From JBOHBN01 sp050698355 (GTDB lineage Bacteria; Actinomycetota; Actinomycetes; Streptosporangiales; WHST01), in assembly GCA_050698355.1 (NCBI GenBank), contig JBOHBN010000101.1, forward strand, positions 1-5,929: a stretch of 5,929 nt of DNA. Direction: 5' to 3'. Position numbers and translations under genes: made by a program. This document shows positions 1 to 5,029 of this stretch, piece after piece (the first letter of the stretch is position 1; each line of letters starts with the position of its first letter). The notes under the pieces are model-generated. The model saw only the letters and a program-made list of their open reading frames with translations, made no database searches and was not told the origin of the DNA.

Positions 1-575
1 TCGCCGCGCCCGACGTACCGGTAGAACGGCGCGTCGTCGGTCGCCCAGTCGACGGGGATCTCCACCATGTCGCCGACAAGGTACGGGTGGTCGTAGCCCA
101 TGAGCGAGCTGTCGTAACGGATACCGAGTTCGGCGAGCACGTCGAACGCGGCCGGCGTCATGTCCCAGCTCGGCGACCGGAAACCCACAGGCGGCTCACC
201 GCCGACGCCGGCCAGCGCGTCGATGCTGCGCAGCGTGAGCTCGCGGAACCTGTGTGACTCCACCTCCCCCGGCGGCTCGTGCAGGTCGCCGTGGAGCGCG
301 AGCTCGTGACCCGCCGCCGTGACCTCGGCGACGGCGTCGGGATACCGCCGAGCGATGTACCCAGGCACGTAGCACGTGGCACGCAGCCCGTGCGCATCGA
401 GCAGGCCGAGCAGCCGCGACAACCCACGGCGCGGGCCGAACCTGCGCTGCTCCAGCTCGGCCGCCCGCGGTCCACCGTCGGCACGTGACCGCCACAGATG
501 CGGCGCCTCGCCGTCGACGTCGAACGTCACCAGTACCGCCGCCGGTGCGCCGTCCGGCCATTGATACGGCGTCAC
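1..575 (-). CDS. Polysaccharide deacetylase-superfamily (NodB/CE4) hydrolase, HpPgdA/PuuE-like; C-terminus cut by window edge
   Basis: This is a predicted metal-dependent hydrolase that cleaves an amide or N-acyl bond, probably in the cytoplasm because no signal peptide is visible. The first 191 residues are present; relatives usually run to about 280-300, so the C-terminal third is missing. Seen: motif 1 TFDVDGE at residues 17-23 (D19 candidate base, D21 candidate metal ligand), motif 2 HGDLHE at 95-100 (H95 and H99 candidate metal ligands), and motif 3 GFRSPSWD at 131-138. The FDVDxE/HxxxHE/RSPSW combination is typical of the HpPgdA and PuuE-allantoinase branch rather than secreted chitin or xylan deacetylases. 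The GTG start at 575 overlaps the upstream dehydrogenase stop by 4 nt (GTGA) and has a strong GGGGAGGG ribosome site 7 nt upstream. As last visible gene of the transporter operon it probably acts on the imported compound or a derivative. Family is confident; substrate (cyclic imide, allantoin-like, N-acetyl sugar or other amide) is not determinable. Confidence 0.88.
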   Translation of the reverse strand, partial: MTPYQWPDGAPAAVLVTFDVDGEAPHLWRSRADGGPRAAELEQRRFGPRRGLSRLLGLLDAHGLRATCYVPGYIARRYPDAVAEVTAAGHELALHGDLHEPPGEVESHRFRELTLRSIDALAGVGGEPPVGFRSPSWDMTPAAFDVLAELGIRYDSSLMGYDHPYLVGDMVEIPVDWATDDAPFYRYVGRG

Positions 576-1366
576 GACATCACCCTCCCCGCGCCGTGCT
601 TGACGGCATCGAACGAGCCCGCGGTGCGGCCGCCGTCCACGCTCACCGTCGTGCCGGTGATGAACGACGCGTTCTCCGAGCACAGGAACAGCACCGCCTC
701 CGGCGCGTCGTTCGGCCCGGATGTGCGGCCGAGCGGGATCGACCTCGTCATCGACCCGACGTGGTCGTCGTCGAGCACGCTCACCTCGCTGCCCGGCGCG
801 AATCCGGGCGCGACGGCGTTCACCCGGATGCCGTACGGCGCCAGCTCCAGCGCGCAGGCACGGGTGAACATCGCGAGCGCCGCCTTGCTCGTGGAGTACG
901 GGCCGCCGCCCGGCTGGGTGGAGACGGCCGCGCCCGACGACATGTTGACGACGCTGCCGCGCACACCGTGCTCGATCATCTGCCGCGCCAGCGCCTGGGT
1001 CAGCTGGAACGGCGCGAGCAGGTTGACGCCGAGGATGTGCTCGAAGTCGGCTCGCGTCATATCGAGCAGCCAACCGCGTGGGTAGATGCCGGCGTTGTTG
1101 ACAAGGACGTCGGGGCCACCCCACAGGTCGGCCGAGACCGCGGCGAACGCATCCAGGTCCGCGGGGTCGGTGAGGTCGGCGGCCCGCGTCTCGACCCGGG
1201 CACCGGCGTCGGTGAGCCGGTCAGCCAGTCGCTGCAACGGTTCCGCGCGCACGTCGGTGAGCAGCAGGTGCGCGCCCTCACCGGCGAACGCCTCGGCGAT
1301 CCACGTGCCGAACACGCCGGCTGCACCCGTCACGACAACGCGCGTGGCGTCCTGCTCGCTTTTCAC
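572..1366 (-). CDS. Classical short-chain dehydrogenase/reductase (SDR), probably NAD-preferring
   Basis: This is a soluble Rossmann-fold oxidoreductase of 264 residues, normal for the classical SDR family, predicted to interconvert a hydroxyl and a carbonyl group. Seen: cofactor loop TGAAGVFG at 13-20; D38 after the second beta strand, which usually favours NAD(H) over NADP(H); NNAG at 90-93; catalytic tetrad N115, S144, Y157, K161 (YSTSK); the PG motif at 187-188; and a C-terminal GTTVSVDGG strand. The central glycine of TGxxxGxG is V18 here, a tolerated variant. The chosen start is the GTG at 1366, with GAGG five nt upstream. Another GTG at 1372 would overlap that GAGG, and an ATG at 1432 would extend into the permease gene with an unlikely N-terminus. 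The gene begins 13 nt after the permease stop and overlaps the deacetylase gene by 4 nt, so it is very likely co-transcribed. Substrate cannot be read from the sequence; family assignment is very secure. Confidence 0.95.
   Translation of the reverse strand: MKSEQDATRVVVTGAAGVFGTWIAEAFAGEGAHLLLTDVRAEPLQRLADRLTDAGARVETRAADLTDPADLDAFAAVSADLWGGPDVLVNNAGIYPRGWLLDMTRADFEHILGVNLLAPFQLTQALARQMIEHGVRGSVVNMSSGAAVSTQPGGGPYSTSKAALAMFTRACALELAPYGIRVNAVAPGFAPGSEVSVLDDDHVGSMTRSIPLGRTSGPNDAPEAVLFLCSENASFITGTTVSVDGGRTAGSFDAVKHGAGRVMS
583..590 (-). promoter_or_regulatory. Ribosome binding site of the deacetylase-family gene
   Basis: GGGGAGGG on the minus strand lies 7 nt upstream of the GTG at 575, inside the 3' end of the dehydrogenase gene. 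It fixes the GTG start. The nearby ATG at 580-578 is in the dehydrogenase frame and stops two codons later. Confidence 0.75.
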
Positions 1367-1371
1367 GGTCA

Positions 1372-1375
1372 CCTC
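1372..1375 (-). promoter_or_regulatory. Ribosome binding site of the SDR gene
   Basis: GAGG on the minus strand is 5 nt upstream of the GTG at 1366, in the 13-nt gap after the permease stop. It favours 1366 over the GTG at 1372, which shares a base with this site. Confidence 0.55.
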
Positions 1376-1379
1376 GAGT

Positions 1380-2297
1380 TCACATTCGGGCGGAGCGTTC
1401 GGATGGGTCGAGCTGGTCCCTGACGAAGTCACCGAGCATGTTGACCGTCAGTACGAGCAGGAACAGTGCAACCCCTGGGAAGGTGGCCAGCCACCAGGCC
1501 GTGGAGACGTACTTCTGCCCATCGGAGAGCATCGAGCCCCAGCTCGGGTCGGGCGGCTGCACGCCGAGTCCGATGAACGACAGCGATGCCTCGTAGATCA
1601 CCATCAGCCCGAGCTCGAGCGTCGCCACCACGACGATCGACGGGATGACCTCGGGCACGATGTGGCGCAGCACGACGCGCCACGGGGTCGCGCCAATGGC
1701 CACGGCGGAGCGCACGAAGTCGCGGTTGCGCGTCTCCAGCGTTTGCGCGAACGCGATCCGCGCGTATCGCGGCCATCGCACCAGCGCGAGCACCACGACG
1801 ACGTTCACCAGGCTGGGGCCGAGCACGACGACGGTGAGGATGGCGAGCAGGAAGAACGGGATGGACAACACCATGTCGGCGACCCGCATCACCACCGCAC
1901 CGCCGACGCCGCGCAGCACCGCCGCGGTGATGCCGAGAGCGCTGCCGATCACGCCGGCGCCGAGTACTGCCGTGAGTGAGATGGCGAGCGAAACGCGCGA
2001 GCCGTAGACGACGCGGCTCAGCACGTCCCGGCCGAGCTGGTCGGTACCGAGCAGGTGGTAGGTGCCCGCGTGCGTCGACCCTGGCGGCAGCAGCCGCGCC
2101 GGCAGGTCGGTATGCGTCGGGTCCGCCGTCGCGAACAGGCCGGGCGCGATCGCCAGCAGAGCGAAGACGCACAGCAGCGCGAGGAAGAACCAGCTGCGGT
2201 ACGAGCCGCGTGCCCGGGCCAGCAGCCGGGCCACTGCGCCTTGTCCCTGCGGGTCGGGTGGCAGCGCCTCGATGGTCGGCGGGGCGACGCTCGTCAT
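1380..2297 (-). CDS. DppC/OppC-type ABC transporter permease
   Basis: This is an inner-membrane permease of 305 residues, the usual DppC/OppC length, that would pair with the DppB-like protein encoded just upstream to form the translocation channel for a peptide-like solute. Seen: a hydrophilic N-terminus, a first membrane segment near residues 36-55, and the family signature GTDQLGRD at 84-91 followed by further hydrophobic segments. The ATPase-contact EAA-like loop is near 196-215, with G202 and P215. The SLSFIGLGVQPPDPSWG block at 238-254 is characteristic of OppC-type permeases, and a last membrane segment lies near 268-290. The ATG at 2297 overlaps the upstream permease stop by 4 nt (ATGA) and has GAGG 7 nt upstream, indicating translational coupling. 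The gene is intact. Family homologues carry di/oligopeptides, nickel, opines or oligosaccharides, so the name does not prove a peptide substrate. Confidence 0.96.
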   Translation of the reverse strand: MTSVAPPTIEALPPDPQGQGAVARLLARARGSYRSWFFLALLCVFALLAIAPGLFATADPTHTDLPARLLPPGSTHAGTYHLLGTDQLGRDVLSRVVYGSRVSLAISLTAVLGAGVIGSALGITAAVLRGVGGAVVMRVADMVLSIPFFLLAILTVVVLGPSLVNVVVVLALVRWPRYARIAFAQTLETRNRDFVRSAVAIGATPWRVVLRHIVPEVIPSIVVVATLELGLMVIYEASLSFIGLGVQPPDPSWGSMLSDGQKYVSTAWWLATFPGVALFLLVLTVNMLGDFVRDQLDPSERSARM

Positions 2298-3262
2298 GCC
2301 GTCGCCTCACTCGTCATCAGGCTGGCGCGCGGGTCGATCAGCCCGTACAGCAGGTCGACCAGGAGGTTGACCGCGATGTAGACCGTCGCGACGAACAGCA
2401 CGATCGCCTGCACGACGGGGAAGTCGCGTGCCTGGATGGACTGAACGGTGAGCTGGCCGATGCCGGGCCAAGCGAAGATGGTCTCGGTGATGACAGCGCC
2501 GCCGAGCAGGCTGGCCAGCTCCAGTCCGGCCAGCGTCACGATCGGGATCGACGCGTTGCGCAGCAGGTGGCGGTTCAGCAAGCGCAGGGTGCCCGCGCCC
2601 TTCGCGCGGGCCGTACGCACGTAGTCCTGGTCGAGCTGCTCGAGGAAGCTGGACCTGGTGATCCTGGCCAGCGTCGCCATCGACAGCGACGCCAGCGTGA
2701 TCGCCGGCATGATGAGCGATTGCAGCCCCTCGAACCCGGTCGACGGAAGCAGGCCCAACCGCACGCTCAACAGCAGGATCAGCAGGATTCCCGTCCAGAA
2801 CGCCGGCATCGACTGCCCGACGAGCACCATCGGCATCAGCACACGCTCAGGCAGCCGGTTGCGATAGAGCGCGCTGACCATGCCGGTTGGCACGCCGACC
2901 AGGAGCGACAGCACCAGAGCCGCGATCGCCAGGTCGATGGTGAACGGCAAACGCTCGATGATCAGATCGAGCGCGGGACGGTGCTGGACGTAGGAGTACC
3001 CGAGGTCGCCATGCAGCAGGCCGGCCACGTAGTGGCCGAACTGCACCCAGATCGGCTGGTCCAGGCCCAGCTGGTGCCGGATTCGCGCGACGTCCGCAGG
3101 AGAGGCGTTCTGGGGCACCAGCAACCGGCTGGGATCGCCGGATAGCCGCAGTACCACGAACACGATCACCGACACGCCGGCAATCGACAGCATTGCCTGC
3201 CCGATCCGGCCGGCGACGTAGCGCACCGGCCCCGACCAAGCGAGCCTCACCGCATCGCGCAT
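2294..3262 (-). CDS. DppB/OppB-type ABC transporter permease
   Basis: This is the first inner-membrane permease of the transporter, 322 residues from the chosen start, typical of DppB/OppB. Seen: an N-terminal membrane segment near residues 22-40 followed by RLSGDP (39-44); the extracytoplasmic QLGLDQPIWVQFGHYV stretch (64-79) and GDLGYS at 85-90; several membrane segments between about 107 and 200; the cytoplasmic EAA-like loop YVRTARAKGAG at 214-224 that should contact an ATPase; and a C-terminal DLLYGLIDPR motif. The ATG at 3262 lies 2 nt after the binding-protein stop. Its Shine-Dalgarno match is weak, so reinitiation from the upstream gene is likely. A GTG at 3250 is an alternative start. 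An upstream ATG at 3499 is open in this frame but would add a basic, non-family extension lying inside the binding-protein gene, so it is rejected. Family assignment is very secure; the solute is unknown. Confidence 0.96.
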   Translation of the reverse strand: MRDAVRLAWSGPVRYVAGRIGQAMLSIAGVSVIVFVVLRLSGDPSRLLVPQNASPADVARIRHQLGLDQPIWVQFGHYVAGLLHGDLGYSYVQHRPALDLIIERLPFTIDLAIAALVLSLLVGVPTGMVSALYRNRLPERVLMPMVLVGQSMPAFWTGILLILLLSVRLGLLPSTGFEGLQSLIMPAITLASLSMATLARITRSSFLEQLDQDYVRTARAKGAGTLRLLNRHLLRNASIPIVTLAGLELASLLGGAVITETIFAWPGIGQLTVQSIQARDFPVVQAIVLFVATVYIAVNLLVDLLYGLIDPRASLMTSEATA

Positions 3263-3264
3263 CG

Positions 3265-4818
3265 TCAGCCGGTGAACCTGACGTCGGTGACGAAGAAGTT
3301 CTCCTGTGCGTCGGGTTGCCACGAGACGTTTTTCGCGGCGCCGTAGATCGCGTAATCCTGGTACAACCCGATACCGGGCACCTGGTCCTGGATGATCTGG
3401 AACGCCTTGTCGTACGCGGCCTTTCGCTTCGCCTTGTCGGTGGTCGTGCGTGCTTTCTCCACCGCCTTGTCGAACGCCGGGTCGGAGAAGCTCGACCACA
3501 CCGACCCCGTGTGGAAAAGCGGGTAGATGACGCCGTCAGCGTCCAGGCACGAGCACGACCAGCGGCCGAACCGCAAAGCACCCCAGTCGTGCTTCGGGCT
3601 CTGCACCTTCTTCAGGTATGTCGCCTGGTCGGAGTTTTCGATCTTGACCTTGAAGCCCACCTTCTGCAGATCGGCCTGGATCGCCTGGGTGAACTGCTGG
3701 TCGTACGACGGCGACGTCGGGAAGACCAGCGTCGGGGAGCCGCCGCCCGCGGCACGCAACAGTCGCTTCGCCTTGGCCGGGTCGTAGTCGTAGCCGGGCA
3801 CGTCGTCGGGATAACCGAACGCCAGCGGGGTGAGCACCGTATTCACCGGCTTGGCGTAGCCGCGCCGTAGGTTCTTGATGATCGATGAGTAGTCGATGGA
3901 GTGCGCGATCGCCCGGCGGATCCTGACGTCCTTGGTCGGCGCGTCGCCCTCGGCGTTCAGCGCGAGGTAGGCGACCCGTTCGGTCGGCACGGACAGCACC
4001 TTCGCCTGCCCGCCGTTCTTGATGTCCACGGCGTCGTCGGGCGTGAGCTGGGTGACGATGTCGGCGCGCCCCGACTTCAGGTCCGCGACCCTGGTCGCGA
4101 CGTTCGGCACGGCACGGAACGTGACGCGACGGACAGCCGGCTTGCCCTTCCAGTACTTCGGGTTTGCCTTCAGCTTGATGCTCGAACCGCTGGTCGCCGA
4201 TACGAGCTGGTATGCGCCCGACCCGACCGGCTTGGTGTTGAAGGTGCTGTTGCCGACCTTCGTCACATAGTCCTTCGGCACGATGCTGAGCGTGGTGAGG
4301 TACGACAGCAGCGTCGGCGACGGGGCCTTCGTCGTGACGACCAGCCGGTCGCCGTCCGCCCGCGCCTTGCTGATTGCGCTGAAGTTCGCGTACTGCGGAC
4401 TGTTGAAGGACTTCTTCAGGATGCGGTTGATGCTGAACGCGGCGTCCTCGGCGGTCAGCTTCTCGCCGTTGCTGAAGGTGATGCCGTCGTGGATCTGGAA
4501 CGACCAGGTGGTGGCGTCGACCTGCTTCCAGGAATCCGCGACCCACGGCACGACCTTCTGCGACTTCGGGTCGCGGCGCAGCAGCTGGTCGAAGATGTTG
4601 CGGTAGACCGTGTAGCTCGACGAGTCGTACTGCAGGCCGGGGTCGAGACTCGCCGGGTAGTTGGGCAGATCGACGGTCAGCGAGTGCTTCGCCGATCCGC
4701 CGCCCTCGCCGCCGGACCCGCTGCTCAGCGAGCACGCGGCGAGGGTCAGACCGACGGCGGCCGCGAGGACGAGCCTTGCGGCGTGACGCGCGCGGACGTG
4801 GTGGCGCGGCCGGGCCAT
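3265..4818 (-). CDS. Lipoprotein solute-binding protein, SBP_bac_5 (DppA/OppA-like) family
   Basis: This is the substrate-capturing component of the ABC transporter, predicted to be anchored outside the cytoplasmic membrane. It has 517 residues, normal for the family. Seen: a basic N-terminus, hydrophobic core at about 16-28, and lipobox LAAC with C29 as lipidated residue, followed by a Ser/Gly-rich linker. The mature domain has the expected family pattern: a SLDPG-type N-terminal block, PWVADSW, the WSFQIHDGITFSNGEKLTAEDA region, PVGSGAY, NPKYW, and a C-terminal NVSWQPDAQ segment. An unusual WSCSCLDADG stretch puts C422 and C424 in the region where many relatives have a GW.ADYPDP-like sequence. 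The ATG at 4818 is chosen because AAAGGAG lies 5 nt upstream and the signal peptide begins there. An in-frame ATG at 4935 would bury the signal peptide behind a hydrophilic extension. It is the first gene of the operon. The ligand may be a peptide, but this family also binds metals, opines and sugars. Confidence 0.96.
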   Translation of the reverse strand: MARPRHHVRARHAARLVLAAAVGLTLAACSLSSGSGGEGGGSAKHSLTVDLPNYPASLDPGLQYDSSSYTVYRNIFDQLLRRDPKSQKVVPWVADSWKQVDATTWSFQIHDGITFSNGEKLTAEDAAFSINRILKKSFNSPQYANFSAISKARADGDRLVVTTKAPSPTLLSYLTTLSIVPKDYVTKVGNSTFNTKPVGSGAYQLVSATSGSSIKLKANPKYWKGKPAVRRVTFRAVPNVATRVADLKSGRADIVTQLTPDDAVDIKNGGQAKVLSVPTERVAYLALNAEGDAPTKDVRIRRAIAHSIDYSSIIKNLRRGYAKPVNTVLTPLAFGYPDDVPGYDYDPAKAKRLLRAAGGGSPTLVFPTSPSYDQQFTQAIQADLQKVGFKVKIENSDQATYLKKVQSPKHDWGALRFGRWSCSCLDADGVIYPLFHTGSVWSSFSDPAFDKAVEKARTTTDKAKRKAAYDKAFQIIQDQVPGIGLYQDYAIYGAAKNVSWQPDAQENFFVTDVRFTG

Positions 4819-4823
4819 GGGAG

Positions 4824-4830
4824 CTCCTTT
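4824..4830 (-). promoter_or_regulatory. Ribosome binding site of the binding-protein gene
   Basis: AAAGGAG on the minus strand, followed by a 5-nt spacer and ATG at 4818. It is the strongest Shine-Dalgarno match in the operon and decides the start against the upstream ATG at 4935. Confidence 0.85.
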
Positions 4831-4842
4831 GTGCTGAGCGGG

Positions 4843-4868
4843 ACGAGGGACGCCCCCGCCGTCCTCGT
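4843..4868 (-). other. Imperfect stem-loop in the predicted operon leader
   Basis: Arms ACGAGGACG (4868-4860, minus strand) and CGTCCCTCGT (4852-4843) can pair as a 9-bp stem with one bulged base and a 7-nt G-rich loop. It lies between the predicted transcription start near 4875 and the ribosome site at 4830. There is no U-tract after it, so it does not look like an intrinsic terminator. A 5' stabilising hairpin or a DNA dyad is possible, and chance pairing in GC-rich sequence cannot be excluded. Confidence 0.4.
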
Positions 4869-4881
4869 GATCGACCAGATC

Positions 4882-4910
4882 AGGATTGGATCTAAAACCC
4901 AATCTGTCAA
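4882..4910 (-). promoter_or_regulatory. Putative sigma-70-type promoter of the transporter operon
   Basis: On the minus strand there is a perfect TTGACA (4910-4905), a 17-nt spacer, and AATCCT (4887-4882). The latter keeps the conserved A at position 2 and T at position 6 of the -10 box but is otherwise weak. Transcription would begin near 4875, leaving a leader of about 57 nt. The site lies in the only locally AT-richer stretch of the window and directly upstream of the operon. The -10 is a guess; the -35 match is good. Confidence 0.5.
4884..4904. promoter_or_regulatory. Candidate operator dyad in the operon promoter spacer
   Basis: GATTGG (4884-4889) and CCAATC (4899-4904) form a 6-bp inverted repeat around a 9-bp AT-rich centre. 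It fills the space between the -35 and -10 of the predicted operon promoter, where a bound protein would block RNA polymerase. The divergent Lrp-type regulator is the natural candidate. Binding is inferred only. Confidence 0.4.
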
Positions 4911-4929
4911 TAGCCGATCTGGAGAAACC

Positions 4930-4962
4930 GAGCAATAGCGATGCTTGACTTGAGCAATAGCG
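4930..4962. repeat. Direct repeat of GAGCAATAGCG, two copies 22 bp apart
   Basis: GAGCAATAGCG occurs exactly at 4930-4940 and 4952-4962, a 22-bp period close to two helical turns, so both copies face the same side of the DNA. A degenerate third copy, CAATAGCCGAT, is at 4908-4918 and overlaps the operon's -35 box. The two exact copies flank the TTGACT (4945-4950) proposed as the -35 of the regulator gene. This arrangement suits a multimeric Lrp-type protein. Function is inferred. Confidence 0.6.
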
Positions 4963-4973
4963 TCTTGCATCGT
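4945..4973 (+). promoter_or_regulatory. Putative promoter of the Lrp-type regulator, possibly giving a leaderless mRNA
   Basis: TTGACT (4945-4950, five of six matches to the -35 consensus), a 17-nt spacer and CATCGT (4968-4973, retaining only the A and final T of the -10). Seven bases after the -10 is A4980, the first base of the ATG chosen for the regulator. If this promoter is real the transcript would have no leader, a common arrangement in actinobacteria. The -10 match is weak. Confidence 0.3.
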
Positions 4974-5029
4974 TGCGAGATGAGAGATTCCCTCAGAGGC
5001 CCCGATGAGCGGGATCGTAGCATCGTTGC
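4967..5029. repeat. Direct repeat of GCATCGTTGC, copies 53 bp apart
   Basis: GCATCGTTGC occurs at 4967-4976, just before the regulator start, and at 5020-5029, inside its coding sequence. The 53-bp period is about five helical turns. The first copy's GCATCG also forms an inverted repeat with CGATGC at 4939-4944. It may be part of an autoregulatory binding region, but the second copy is coding and may be coincidental. Confidence 0.3.

Noticed and set aside
1..575. Firm naming of the hydrolase as allantoinase PuuE or peptidoglycan deacetylase PgdA
   Set aside because: The motifs are shared across this branch, the C-terminus is missing, and no purine or cell-wall genes are adjacent in the window.
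485..1423. Long plus-strand open frame opposite the dehydrogenase
   Set aside because: Its product is low-complexity, rich in Arg, Ala and His with no recognisable domain, and it lies opposite an SDR with a complete catalytic tetrad. It is a GC-driven shadow frame.
1976..3145. Plus-strand open frame of 389 codons opposite the permeases
   Set aside because: The Arg/Gln/His/Asp-rich translation has no family features and lies antisense to two clear permease genes.
3193..3870. Plus-strand open frame opposite the start of the permease and end of the binding-protein genes
   Set aside because: Arg/Val/Leu-rich translation without a domain, antisense to two well-supported genes.
3536..4735. Minus-strand frame of 399 codons inside the binding-protein gene
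   Set aside because: It is a frame-shifted reading of the SBP_bac_5 gene, Arg-rich and without motifs; the true frame has the full signal peptide and family pattern.
4843..4868. Intrinsic terminator for either divergent transcript
   Set aside because: The stem is imperfect, no T-run follows on either strand, and it lies at the 5' ends of both transcripts.
4819..4935. N-terminal extension of the binding protein to an ATG at 4935
   Set aside because: It would place 39 hydrophilic residues before the lipoprotein signal peptide and ignore the AAAGGAG site placed correctly for the ATG at 4818; it also covers the predicted promoter.
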